Assembly: GCA_005656395.1 (NCBI GenBank)
Contig: SRSI01000003.1
Span: forward strand, 434,001 to 498,000
Direction of reading: 5' to 3'
Source: Strongyloides papillosus
Lineage: Eukaryota; Nematoda; Chromadorea; Rhabditida; Strongyloididae
Length of the DNA: 64,000 bases
Each line of letters begins with the position of its first letter. The stretch's first letter is position 1. The position numbers and the translations under genes are program-made. This document shows, one piece after another, positions 1 through 12,327 of this stretch. The notes beneath the pieces were generated by a model. That model did not search any database. It had not been told where the DNA came from and saw only the letters and a program-made list of their open reading frames with translations.

Positions 1-2
1 GA

Positions 3-2661
3 TTAACTTCTGATCAGGTAGATGAATGTGTCAAAGCAGAATTCCCTGATAAAGAAAAAAATCCACGTCTTTTTGAAATTGTTACAAAAACAATGGTACA
101 TTCGAGATGTGATATTTCAAAAACAAAAGTACCCTGTTGGGATGAGGCAAAAAATATTTGCACTAAAAAATTCCCAGAACAGTACCGTAAAGTAACTTTT
201 ATTACTTTTAAAGGTAAAGTTAACATTAAGAGATCTTTTAATCCCTTATTAGATATTACCGATAGATTTGGTAACAAAGTAAATAACGATTTTTGTGTAA
301 CATATAATCCTTATTTAAGCTTGAAATACAATTCACATATTAATGTTAAAATTTGTGAAAGTGTTTTAAGTCCTAAATATTTGTTTAAGTATACACATAA
401 ATCTAATGGTGATAAAATTGCTGCAGATGTAGTTGAAACCGTTGAATCAAAAGATGAGGTTAAACTTCATATTGATGGTAGATATGTAGGACCATCAGAA
501 GCAGTTTGGAGAATTATGGAGTATCCAATACTTTATAAAGATTGGACTGTTGTAAGATTAGCAGTTCACTTGATAAATGAGGATTGCACAGTTGCTGATG
601 AAATGAATAATGGCAACAATAATTGTTTCAAAGCAGATAAAGGTTATAAGTCTACATTATTAGCATTTTATAATCTTAATAAAAACGATATTAATGCTAG
701 AAAGTATCTCTATAATGAGATACCGGAGTATTATTGGTTTGACTTAAAAACCAGAGAATGGAAATTGAGACATCGCCAAAGGCGTACAATAGGAAGAATA
801 TTTACTGTATCACCTATGAATGTCGAATTGTTTTCACTTCGTCAACTTTTGCTCCATGTACCTGGAGCAACATGTGAAGGTGATTTTAAAATTGTTAATG
901 GTTTTCAATGGCCCTCATTCAGAGATGCTGCCATAGCAAGAGGCTTACTTGATACTGAAGACAATTACAATGAATTGTTTGAAGAAGCATGTGAAAGCGC
1001 AATGCCTAACATGCTTCGTAATTACTTCGGTCTCATGATTTGCTATTGGCCATCTTTTACAAGGCATTATGATACCTTCATTAAGTTTAAAAATTACTTA
1101 ATCGAAGATTACTTAATGAAATACAACGGTAATGAAGAAAGAGCGGAAGCTCAAGCCATTTTTGATATTAGAAATGTTCTACAATCTAATAACTTTAATG
1201 GCTATACTGATTTACCTGAAGTCAATTTCGATATTATAAAGATTGATTATGTTGAAGATAAAGATGTTCTAAAAAGGTTAGGTGACGAAAATTTAAAATC
1301 AGCTAATGAAGAACAGAGAAACTTAATTAATAGGATATTAAATATCATTGTTAATAATTTCTCAGATAAACGTTGCTTCTTTTTAGAAGGACCTGCAGGA
1401 ACAGGTAAGACATTCGTCTACACAACGTTATATTATTTGCTTAGAGCTGAAGATAAGATAGTACTTAATTGTGCTTCAACAGGTATTGCGGCTACTCTTC
1501 TTAGAAATGGACAAACAGTTCATTCTATGTTTTCAGTACCTATTACCTTATACGACAGTAATTTTAGGCTATCCAAGCTTAATAAATTACGTACTACTAT
1601 GCTTGAAAAACCTTCATTAATAATAATTGATGAAGCACCTATGCTTAGTAAGTATGTAATTGATTATCTTGATCAGCAGCTAAAAAAAGTTTGCAAGAAT
1701 GATCTTCCATTCGGTGGAAAAGTCATCATATGTGGTGGTGATTTTAGGCAAACATTGCCCATCTTACCAAATTCTACAAGGCACCAAAATGTTTTGTTCT
1801 CAATTAAGTATAGCCCTCTTTGGAATGTTCACTTTGAGACAGTGAAACTTACCAGAAACATGAGGGTTAAAGAGGACGAGATAGATTTCGCCAAGTGGAT
1901 TTTAGATATTGGTGATGATGCTCTTCAAAAAAATGAAGCATGGCGAAGTGGATATACCACTAAATATCCAATCAACTGGAAATTTAGTGAATGATATCTT
2001 TGGAGATAAAAATGAAAGCATATTAGAAAAATCTAACTATGCAATTCTTGCTCCAACGAATGCCATTGTAGAGACTATCAATAATGAAGTATTAAATACT
2101 CTACCAGGCGATGTAGAAAAAATATTTTCAGCCGATTCGATTAGAAAAGATTCGGATACAAATGAAAATTACTACAACATGCCTATTGAGAACTTAAATC
2201 AGTTAACACCTAGCGGTTTACCACCACATGTGTTGAATCTCAAGGTTAATGCCGTAATTATTGTTCTTCGTAATTTGAACATTAAAGAAGGACTTTGTAA
2301 CGGCACAAGATTAAGAGTTATGAAAATTAATAAAAGAATCTTGACATGTATTCATTTGTCAGGATTAAATAAAGATAAAACTGTTCTTATACCTAGAATA
2401 GTTTTATACAGTTCTGAAGGAGAATTTCCTTTTACTCTAGCAAGGAAACAGTTTCCTGTAAGACTTGCTTTTGCCATGACTATTAATAAAATTCAAGGGC
2501 AAACATTAAGTAAAGTTGGTGTAGATTTAACAACGCCAGTATTTTCACATGGACAATTGTATGTTGCTTTTTCACGTGTAAAAATTCCTGATTGTCTATT
2601 GGTAAAAACAGAATCTGATAAAGCAAAAAATATTGTATATACAGAAATATTTAATGCATAG
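3..2661 (+). CDS. Helitron replicase-helicase, C-terminal part (Helitron 1), one frameshift
   Basis: This is the Pif1-type helicase half of a rolling-circle transposon protein, which unwinds DNA during transposition. The frame is open to the window edge, so the Rep nuclease lies outside. Visible helicase motifs are Walker A GPAGTGKT near base 1389, Walker B IIIDEAPM near 1622, [10 protein letters not shown] near 1735, and the late motif INKIQGQTL near 2485 followed by YVAFSRV. The region before the helicase has the usual Helitron pattern ([12 protein letters not shown] and LRNYFGLM). The frame breaks in a run of seven A near 1927; coding continues in another frame from there to the stop at 2659-2661, and no helicase motif is lost. 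A single indel or a sequencing error explains it. The family call is secure; activity is unknown. Confidence 0.9.
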
Positions 2662-2918
2662 ATTCTAATAAAACAGTGATAATATGGATAACACATAATT
2701 TACAGTAAGAAAAGCAGATGGGGGAACCAAGACAATGAAGCAAGGATAATTTTTTTAACATTTTTAAATAAATGAATGTTTTTTGATTGTATTTTTTTTA
2801 ACATTTTTAAATAAATGATTGTTTTTTTAATTGTACTTTTTTATTTCTTTAAATGACAAATTTTGCTAATAATAATATTTTAATAATAATTTGATACAAA
2901 AATTCTTTTAACAAATAT

Positions 2919-2966
2919 GCTCTGCGGACCAGACGTGGCCTGCCGAAGGCAGGTCTAAGGCTGGTT
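2919..2966 (+). repeat. GC-rich hairpin module, copy 1
   Basis: This 48-bp module begins TGCTCTGCGGAC and contains the stem CCTGCC/GGCAGG and then TCTAAGGCTGGT. It is inverted relative to the copy at 5203-5250. Both copies point inward, towards the host gene exons between them. Confidence 0.8.
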
Positions 2967-3473
2967 ATATAAAATTAAAACTCAAGGTTAGAATACAAAG
3001 TACATTTGGTTAATTTTAAAAAAAAAAAGTTAAAACCAACTTAATTAATTAATAAAATTTAATTGACATAATAAGGTCGAATAAAAGAAAATTTAAAAAT
3101 TATCTACAAATTCTTTAATGATAACGTTAAATAACTTCAAGGACATATAACAGTTCTTGAACCTGTCAAGACGTTATGATAGTCTTTACATTAAACCATT
3201 AAGATACAGATAACTGATATCAATAAATCAAAATATATCAATTAGTTGAAATTTACTATAAAATACAATGATATTACAAGAAAAACCAGAGAACCATAAA
3301 ATATTCAAATTACTATCTAAACCATATATTAAAAAGAATGTTATTAGCAAATTTAAGAAAAACATATTATAAAAATTAAAATTTATTAACAATGAAAACA
3401 AGTGACATACAATGGCAAGATTAGATAGAGATAACAAAAAGAAAAATTAACCGTTTAATAAAAGATCCATCAA

Positions 3474-4120
3474 TTATACTGAGTATGGTGGAGGTTGATT
3501 ATGAACTTGCTGTTGTTGTTGTGGTGGTAGGATGAAACCAATATCAGGAGCAGAGGCAGCAGCTGGTGGTGGTTGTTGGAAGACCTGTGGAACTGAATAC
3601 TCTATGAAGTCCCTAGTTGAATTCTCAAGTTGAACAATTGGTGATCCAGATTCAGTATCATCAGGCTTTTTGGAAACGACAAAGTCACGTATACCAGACC
3701 TTCTCTTCCAGATAAACAAGAACAATAATGAAACTAAAAAATATACGTCAAAAATTATATAATCATCACTTACAAAATTTTACCATCCATAAGAACAAAA
3801 TAAATGCCATAATATACTCACTTGGACTCCAAGATGTTGTTGGTGTTGAGGTTTGTTCGCAGAAACAATGCGAAGAACACCATCCGGCATTATCACTATC
3901 AAAAAGATCTAACCGGCATGTTAGTTAATAAGTATCCAGTAAACTGAAATGAAAATAAATTAATGAATCAAGAAAACAAATCAAATTAATATTTAAAATT
4001 CAAAATAATACTAAAACATCATTAAATATATTTTACCATTTACTACCTAAGCTATCGTTGTAGGAGTAACTAAAATCTAAGGGGCATGTACACACCCATT
4101 TAATATTGTGTAAGTAATAA
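3474..4120 (-). CDS. 3' exons of a membrane protein with cysteine-rich ectodomain and PPPY tail
   Basis: I recognise no family, but three exons join in frame. The most 5' piece lies at about 4120-4036 (KWVCTCPLDF and SYNDSLGSK), the next at 3895-3774 (GWCSSHCFCE, then a hydrophobic run), and the last at 3733-3474. Splice signals are GTAAAA/GATAG and GTAAGT/TTTTTAG. The second and third exons together encode one membrane helix of about 24 residues (IIMAFILFLW continuing into SLLFLFIW), followed by KRR. This predicts a type I protein with an outside cysteine-rich part. The cytoplasmic tail is rich in Pro and Gln and ends PPPYSV, a ligand motif for WW domains such as those of Nedd4-type ubiquitin ligases. 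Shisa- or WBP1-like proteins share this plan, but that is only resemblance. Upstream exons and the start were not found; the left edge of the 5' exon is uncertain. Confidence 0.6.
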
Positions 4121-4590
4121 AATTTTATTAAGTGGTGTCACCCACATAATTTAACACGTATAAATATTAAAATTATATTCAAATTTCACAATAATAATAT
4201 TTATATTTAATTTATAATAATCAAATATTATAATTTGATTACATGTATATAAACTTACAAATTTAAGTTACTCCATGTTCTTTCTTATTAAATAAATCTA
4301 TTCCTTCATATTTTGTTAACACAGATATTAACTTTTAACGTTATTAATGTATATTTTTAGAAACTAAAATCCATTTAAGTGAAGATTTTTGTAAAATATC
4401 TTTTTTTATTGTTGTAAATTTACAATTTTACTGTTTTTTTCTTATGTTTAATATAGATAAAAATGATTTAAAAATTAATTAATGTGATTATTAAAAAGAT
4501 GTACCTAGAAACTGTTTTTGGCTACTTACAACAAAAACATTTTTCATTGTAGAGTTTGTAGACAATTAATTTTTGTCACGAAAAATTATG

Positions 4591-5117
4591 AAAATAAATA
4601 ACAATACCAAAAACTTCGTTTTTGTAAAAAACATACTTTTATATTGAAATTCATTTTGCGCACTCAAAAGGATGAAAATAAATTTTGATTTTTATATTAT
4701 CACTTTACTTGGCAATATAAAAGTATCGCCGTCCGAGGCATTTAAATATTTATTGAAGACTACAAAAAGGTATCACTGAATATCAAATAATAAGAACTTT
4801 CTCAATAAAATAATAAAAAATAAGGATATATCTAATATTAAATTTATAAATAAGTATCTACAAAAGGAAGTATTTCAATTTCTAACAAATAAAGATCAAA
4901 ATATAAATGATTTAAAAGAAATGTTTGCTTCAACCATAGTTTAATTACAAGCGATAAAGCATTCAAATGCCTGGGACGGCGATACTTTTATATTGCCAGG
5001 TAAATTAATAATATAATGATCAAAATTTTATTTTCATACTTTTAAATGCGCAAAATTAATTCATAATAAAAGTATCTTTTCACCGAAAACGAGGTTTTTG
5101 GTACTGTTATTTTTTTA
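4591..5117. mobile_element. MITE with long inverted repeats (family shared with 44067-45119)
   Basis: The arms at about 4591-4740 and 4968-5117 are imperfect inverted copies. The left starts AAAATAAATAACAATACC and the right ends GGTACTGTTATTTTTTTA. Shared inner landmarks are TATAAAAGTATCGCCGTCC and its complement. There is no reading frame in the roughly 230-bp centre. The ends and the internal GATGAAAATAAATT motif match the element at 44067-45119. The bases just outside the left end (ACGAAAAATTATG against ACGAAAAAGTATG) are also similar between the two, so the true boundary may lie further out. Confidence 0.75.
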
Positions 5118-5202
5118 ATTCAATTTAACATGCAATAAAAATATATGTAATTGAGTTAAATATTTTATTTAATCTGGTACAACGGCTATTAAATTTTACA
5201 AT

Positions 5203-5250
5203 ACCAGCCTTAGACCCGCCTTCGGCAGGTCATAGCTAGTCCGCAGAGCA
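5203..5250 (-). repeat. GC-rich hairpin module, copy 2 (inverted)
   Basis: This is the reverse complement of the module at 2919-2966 with a few differences. It reads, on the minus strand, TGCTCTGCGGACTAG, then CCTGCCGAAGGCGGG and TCTAAGGCTGGT. It may be the 3' end of a second, minus-strand Helitron whose body would lie to the right, or one end of an inverted-repeat unit. Confidence 0.75.
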
Positions 5251-5690
5251 AAATTTTTATTAAAGCACTTTTATACTAAATTGTTAATCAAAGTATGTGT
5301 ATAAAAAAATTATTTCATTAAATAAGACATTTCTAGAGAAATAAGATAATTCAAAATACATTATTAAAATATATGAAATATTTCTAAGTTTGAGAATCAT
5401 TTCATAACGTTTACATTTATTAAAACTGTTTAGTTAAATAAAATATCCACCTAACAAAAAGAATCTTATTTATATCCAAAAGTTGAATAAAAATTAAAAT
5501 TCGAATTATTCCAAGTAACAATTTAAGTTACTATTCATCATATTTTTGAAATTGGTTTAAACAATTTAATATAGTTGCTCTATTAACTACATATTTACTT
5601 TTATTTTACAAATATATAAATGAAGAAAAATCAAAGAAATTAATATCTAGAAATAACTTCTGTCGTTTTTAATCTACAAACTTCGTTATA
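5251..5690. other. AT-rich spacer, nothing recognised
   Basis: No open frame, RNA gene or clear repeat was seen here. Confidence 0.6.
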
Positions 5691-7760
5691 GTTTTTATAT
5701 TTTATGCCAGTATTTGATATATGTAGTAAATTTAGTTTTATTTACTTTAAACAACTTTGATAAAGTTATAACATGAGGAAAGTTTAATTTTTACTAAAAA
5801 AATGATCATCACTTTTTGGTCCATAATTTGATTTATCTTTTATTAATCTTTTTAATACTGAGTTTCCCTCTCAATTTCATACTCGTACATTTTAAATAAA
5901 TCATAAAACATAAAATTTTAATTCTTTTTACAAAAGTTATTTGAAAGAGAATAACTATACAAAAGAGTGTATAAAAAGTGATATTTTTTAACATAACTTG
6001 GTCAATTGTGAACTAAAAGTTTTGTGGATTATTTTTCCCTTTAAGTTAAAAAGAAATACGTCTGATGACTTTTTAATCATAATAAATGATGGAGTTTAAA
6101 AAGAGTTATGTCTGGAACAAAATAGATTTTTGCAACAAAAAAGAATAGAAAAAGCAAGAAAAATGACACTAAAATTGGCATAAATCGTTTCTTTATAAGC
6201 TGTAAATTCCGCAATAGTCTCATTTTTAGAGTTAGACTTTAATTTATATAAAAGAAAGCATGTCTACTTAATTTTATGAAGTTTCCATTAAGTAATAGCT
6301 ATTTAACTTTTTGTTTTTACCAAAAAATTTGTCATCACTTATTGACCCATAACTTGGGCGATTCTTTACCAATCTTAATGCTGCCGTGTTTCCCCTTTAT
6401 TCCTGACTCGTACTTTAAAAAAAGTTATAAGTCGTGACATTTCACTTACTTTCACAAAAGTTTTCCTGAAAGACATAACTACACAAAAAAGTGACTAAAA
6501 GCTGGTGTTTTTTAAAAATAACATGGTCTATTACGAACCAATATTTTTAAAGACTGTTTTCCCCACTAAGTTACAAAAAAATACATCTAATGACTACTTA
6601 ATCATAAAAATTGATTAAGTTTGAAGAATGTTATGTCAATCACAAAATTGATTTTTATGAAAAAGATGAAGAAAAAGTGGAAAAATTGACACCTAAATAA
6701 ATATAACTCTTTATTTTGTTAATAAATATAATTCGTTGTAGTTTTATTTTTTAAGTTAGACATAGATCTATAAAATACTTTGAATTGATTTATTTTAAAC
6801 AACTTTTTATTTAGATTACAGCACTAAAATTTTTTGTTTTTATTTAAAAAATGGTGACTATTCTTGGGTCCATAACTTAGTCAGTTTTTCATATATTTCT
6901 ATCGTATTGTGTTTCCCCAGGATTCCAAATTTAAATCTGTTTAATCATTAAAAAAATAATTTATTTCATTAACTTTGAAGAAAGTTATTCTCTGCACAAA
7001 ACTATGCAAAAAATTGTCCAAAAATGTGGTATTTTTTAAACATAACTTGGCCATTTATAGACAAAAAGTTCTAAGACCCATTTTCCGCACTAAGCTAGAA
7101 AACAACACATCTAATCATTACTTTACCGTAAAAATTGATTAAGTTTGAAGAAAGTTATGCTGAAGACAATATTGATTTTTGTGAAAAAAATGAAAAAAAA
7201 GCGAAAAAGTTGACATTCAAATTAATATAACTCTTCTCTTTGTTAACCTAAAAACTTTGTTAGATACTTCTTTTTTAAGTCAGACCTACATCTATATAAC
7301 AGATACTATTTTATTTCATTTTATTAAGTTATGACTAAGTTATAGCTATTTAACTTTTTAATAATTTTTTTAAAATGGTTAGCACTCTTTGGACCATAAC
7401 TCGGCTAATTTTTATTACAATTCAATAGGACTGTGTTTCCGCACTATTCTGGAATTAGACCTTTCAAATGATATATAAATCATTGTATCTTATCTTTTTT
7501 AAAATAACGTTATACCCTGGTCAAATCTATGCTAAAAAAGGCCAAAAAAACGATGTTTTTTAAATATAATTTGGCCAAAATTTGGCCAAAAATTTTTAAA
7601 ACTGATCCAGCCCCTCTAGTTAGAAAAAACACATCTTTTGGCTATTTACCAATAAAAATTGGTTGAATTTGAAGAGAGTTATGTGAGAGACAAAATTTTT
7701 TTCCTTATTTCTTTTTGTTATAGAAACCCGCTTTGTGAGTCAATCAGACATTAGAAATAC
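5690..7760. repeat. Degenerate tandem array, about four units of 523 bp
   Basis: The phrase CCATAAYTYGG recurs at 5821, 6347, 6870 and 7394, a spacing of 523-526 bp. Each time it is followed by a GTGTTTCC-like phrase and later by a segment like AAAATTGATTAAGTTTGAAG and AGTTATG. Units have diverged and carry no open frame. A further diverged half unit lies at about 40745-40925, inside the palindromic element at 39912-41557. Confidence 0.8.
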
Positions 7761-8099
7761 TACTAAAAATTTTACCCTCCATTTTTATTTTATTAGTAGA
7801 AAAAGCAACTAAAAAAATATATATTGGCAAATTTTTCGGCCTGAAACTTTGAAATATAGGAGCTGCAGCAAGTCAAAGTCAGAAAAAATTAATTTTTATA
7901 AGTTTACCGTAAATAGATTTTTTTAAAAACAAATAATGTTTCTAGTGGCAATTTTTTGTAAAAAAAACGAATGAGCACATCTTCGACTTCATAAATTTAC
8001 GTCCTTATTGTTTTTTAGAATCCCAAAATATATTAGAGGAGTAACGAGGATGTGTAAATTATTTTCGATATTGAAACTTTTTTATATCTTAATAGATGT

Positions 8100-9690
8100 A
8101 ACTTTATGTGCTGATTTCAAAAAACGCAATATTTTTTTAATCTGAAGTTCCGTTCTTGAGAAACAGCTACTTAAAGGTGTTTTGGTGTGTTAGTCTTAAC
8201 CCCCTTAGAGTTATTCGTTTTATCTGAAATTTTACAGGTATATATAGTTTTAGATACTAATAATATAAAAATAAAAAAAAGTTAAAATATCAAGTTCATT
8301 CTTGAGATTTTAAATTTCTTCCAAAATAACCAAAAAAAACCTAAATTCTTACATTTTAAGATGATATATCAGGATTCAGAGAAGGAAATTGAAAAAAAGA
8401 AAAAAAGTTAATCTAAGTTTCTCTTTAACTTACATTTTAAGTATAATCCCAAGAAAATCGGAAAACTTTAAATACTATAAAATCGTTTTGGAAAATTTTT
8501 GAAAAAAAATCTTTTGAAAAAAATTTTTTGTGTTTTTTTAAAAAAAGCATGTCAAGATGAAACTTTTTTGGAGAAGTGGTTTTACAACTTTTATGTAGAA
8601 TAAAATTCTCTATCAAATGAGATATATATCGAACTGATACATTTTGTCGTTCTTGAGATATAAAGAAAAAAGTAATTTTTGTATATTTAAAAAAAGTGCA
8701 TTTTTTGGATTTCAAGAACGTAAAAAAGTTTCAATACGTTGATTTTCTTAAAAAATCGCAAAACGTTGTCCTGGGGAATTTTGTTACGAACATTTTAAGA
8801 TATTAACCGTTAATTTATCTCTATTCATTCTTGAGATAATCTCAAAGTAAATGGAGCAATTTTTTTTTCAACTTTTTAGAGTATTTAAAAAAAATATCTA
8901 AAGATGGAATTTTCTCGATATAAAATGTTAACAAAATTTATGTGGAATTTAATTCTCTATCGAATGATATATAGATCGTCTTAATCCCATTATCCGTTCT
9001 TGAGATACATCTCATTAAGTACCAAATTCTGAAATTCGGTACCTCTATTTTTCCGTCAATGTAGATTTTTTTACTCAAAATTCCACATATAGATGTAATT
9101 TTAATGCTTATTACATGCAAACTACAAAATTTACCAAAAAAGTCCGATCCCGAAAATAGTAAGTCATCGGAAATTCCCCCTATCTTTGAAGAAAAGTTTA
9201 CCTCTTTAAATGATTTTTGTTAAATGCACTCTTTTTTATTAAAATAAAAATGCATTTTAATGTGCTCGATAGAAAAAATAAGTATTAGATTCATTTGAAT
9301 TTTTGCTCTTGAGATACGTATATTTAAATGAGAATAATCTTGAAATGTTGTGATCCCCTAAAACTTTTTAAAAATGATCCTAATAACTAGAAATTTCACA
9401 GGTACGTGCAATTTCTTATGGTTGTTATATATAAACAATAAAATTTACAAAAAAAGCTCGATCCCAGAAAATAGTAAGTCGTCGAAAATTCCCCTATATC
9501 TTATAGGAAAAGTTTACTTCTTAAATGGTTTTTGTTATATGCACTATTTTTTATTAAAATAAAAATGTATTTTAAATATGTTGTACAGAAAAAAATAAAT
9601 ATTAGCTTCATTTGAATTTTTGTTTCTGAGATATGTCTATTTAAGTGAAACAATCATGAAATTTGTGACCCCCTAAAATAAAAAATTATA
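8100..9690. repeat. Degenerate tandem array with TTCTTGAGATA phrase, units about 314-345 bp
   Basis: Variants of TTCTTGAGATA recur near 8154, 8302, 8650, 8828, 8995, 9307 and 9625. The stretches around 9085-9360 and 9405-9675 are clear direct copies offset by about 314 bp, both containing the phrase AAAATAGTAAGTC. The blocks AATTCTCTATC near 8605 and 8950 are offset by about 345 bp. No frame is conserved, so this is satellite-like DNA. Confidence 0.7.
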
Positions 9691-10980
9691 AGAACAACTG
9701 ATTTTTTAAAGAAAGTATAAAACAATAATCCATAAAAGTCATTGGACCAATTTTTTTAAACAATTTTAAATATTAATTTATATTCCTAAGATTATAGTAG
9801 ATAGGATAGGTGAAAAAATTGGTTTTTATTTAATTATATGTAATTTTTGTGCCGACTAAAATTTTTTTTAATCACTGCAATATATAACAATTATTAAGAT
9901 ATGATAAAAAAAATTAAAATCATATTATATTTGGCTTTTTAAGATTTAACAAAATTTTATTTAAATACAATTTATTCTAGAATATAATAGATTTTTTCCT
10001 CCAGATTTTTTTATGTTAAAATTATCTATACTAAATTGTTTCCAACTACTGCAATTTAGTTATGTATATTAGAAGTTTTAAAGAAAATGTTTGAAAATTT
10101 CTGATACGGCGATGCACATACTTATTTTTTAAAAAATGTAAAAATATCTAAAAGTTTTGCTATGTTTTGTAAAAATCACAAAAAAATTTACCTAAATTTC
10201 TAAGTTTGAATTGTTCACCAATACATTTTGAAAGTAAATTTTACAATATTTTATTAAAAAAATCACCAATACTTTGATGTAAATATATTTTAAGCTTTTT
10301 AAAGTCTATATAAATTTATTCAATGCGAAAAGTGTCTGAGTAATGATTTTAATTTATTTTTAATCTTTTTAACTTAAAAGAATCTTTTTATCATTTTTAA
10401 TACATTCAAAATTTTAATTTTCACAACACATTTTAAAAAGTTTCTTTTTTAAAAAATATAAAACAAAAATTATACATTAAATTTGTAAAAGTATTCTTTA
10501 TTATGTTACCAAAATGCGAAATGATAAAATAACAATTGCAAAAATTGTATCACTTTAAGTTAAATAATTATGAAATACTTATGATCAACCACAAATATTA
10601 CTAATACTTTAAAGAGTTATCCAAACTTAAAACTAATCTGTATTTTAAATTTCTATCATATTTAATAACTTAAAACACGCATATTAATTAGAAATTTAAT
10701 TTAAATATTCTTCTTAATTTTTTTTCTGTACTAAAAATTTGTAAAAAAAATTATTCAAACTTAGAATCTTAAATGATTTTAAAATCATGGGAATAAGTAA
10801 TAAAACAATTTTGATAAAATATGTTTTGTAAATTTTTAACATTCAAAAACCTATAAAATTTTAATAATAATTATTAATATTATAAAATACAAAAATATTT
10901 CTTGGAATTTTGCAAATATGCTATTATAAAACAAAAGATTTTTAATTTTTTCTAGAATTCTAAATATTTTTCAAAAAATA
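9691..10980. other. AT-rich stretch, nothing recognised
   Basis: This is low-complexity A/T-rich sequence without open frames, RNA-like motifs or clear repeats. Confidence 0.6.
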
Positions 10981-10981
10981 C

Positions 10982-11026
10982 AAGCCCTGCGGGCAAGTAG
11001 CGACGAGCGAAGCGAGTTGCTGCTTG
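10982..11026. repeat. Isolated GC-rich double hairpin
   Basis: Two stems lie side by side: GCCC-TGC-GGGC, then an 11-bp stem CAAGTAGCGAC/GTTGCTGCTTG (with G-T pairs) around a GAGCGAAGCGA loop. Such islands are rare in this AT-rich window. Similar CTGCGG cores occur at 2921, 5241 and 43690, so a transposon terminus is likely, but the parent element was not identified. Confidence 0.5.
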
Positions 11027-11624
11027 TTACCAATAAAGAAATTTATAGCGATCTTAAATCAATGAGGGAAATCATATTGCAAATATATAGCTATAAGAGA
11101 ATATATGATATTCTCAATACTTATACAATATTTTCCCAATATATAGCTATAAATCGCATATTGCAACTAACCGGGTAAGGCAAACTTTTTTTTCAAAACT
11201 TTTTTGAAAATAAACTTTTTCCTTAGTTATTAAAAACGCCATTAGAAAATTTAAAAAAAATGGTATAGAAGTATTTTCCTTTTAAAAAAACTAAATTTTA
11301 AAGGTAGATGATAGGGAGGTCAATTTGGATGTGAAATCTAAAAATGTTAGTTTTAAAGATTTTTAAAATTTTCTTTTACATCTATTTTTATTTCTTACCT
11401 GTCAGTATTGTTAAGGTGGTGCCGTTAGAAAAACTTTTTATCTTTAACCATTTTTGTAAACGGTAAACAAGATTGTATTACAATATAGGCGACACGTCAG
11501 GTCACCACTCGTTAGTATGGAGAGAGACAACAAGTTGACTCGGCTATTTTGCTTTTTTCGACATCTGTTTTAATACTATAATATATAACAATTTGGACTA
11601 AAGTTACTTTGTACTATATATAAT

Positions 11625-11945
11625 AGTGTATGAAAAGGCAAAATAGACAAGTAACAGTATATAAAAAAGCAAAATAGACAAGTAACAGTGTATAAAAAAG
11701 TAAAATAGACAAGTAACAGTGTATAAACAACAAAATAAATATACAGATTAAGAAATAATACTAATTAAAAGTTAATAAATAGAAGTACAAAAAAAAGCAA
11801 AATAGACAAGTAATAGGGTATAAAAAAGCAAAATAGTCATATAGATTAATGAATAACACTAATTTAAAGTTAATAAATAGAAGTACAAAAAAAAGCAAAA
11901 TAGACAAGTAAAAGGATATAAAAAAGCAAAATAGAAATATAAGAG
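11625..11945 (+). repeat. Subterminal tandem repeats (about 31 bp) in a higher-order unit
   Basis: Units of the form GTATAAAAAAGCAAAATAG plus ACAAGTAACA repeat at about 31-bp spacing from 11630. A longer block of about 107 bp (GAAGTACAAAAAAAAGC followed by a TTAATAAATAG-type spacer) repeats between 11715 and 11940. Confidence 0.8.
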
Positions 11946-12327
11946 TTTAATGTAATTAATAAATTGTTTTATATATTACTACAGATGTTATAAGATAGAT
12001 ATTAATAATCAAAGTATAAATTAATTAGTATTTTGATAAAGTTACATAAATTACTATAATGGAAATCATTTAAATATCTTATTTTAAATTTACAACGATT
12101 GTAATGATAAAATGATAAATTTAACAATAAATTCAATGTAAATTTATGTATTTAGAATTAATAATTGAAAAGTATATAATTTAATGATTTTTATTGAATT
12201 AAAGTATATTTTTAATATTAATATATTGATAAATTAATAAAATATTGCTATTTTTATATACAAATGTTGAAAACTCACCATGAAATATTTTTTATTAAAT
12301 AATGAAGAATTAAAACGTTAATTATGA

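Larger units (their letters stand above)
1..2966 (+). mobile_element. 3' part of Helitron 1 with a possible terminal hairpin
   Basis: The helicase gene is followed by about 260 bp of AT-rich sequence and then a GC-rich module at 2919-2966. The module contains a perfect hairpin, CCTGCC-gaa-GGCAGG (2939-2953), followed directly by TCTAAGG. Helitrons usually end in a hairpin just before CTRR, so this is a plausible right terminus. The exact end is not fixed: similarity to the second copy of the module (5203-5250) runs about 11 bases past CTAA. Confidence 0.55.

Noticed and set aside
8437..9562. Several short frames in the tandem array region
   Set aside because: They are Lys/Phe/Ile-rich, are not shared between repeat units and lie in satellite-like DNA.
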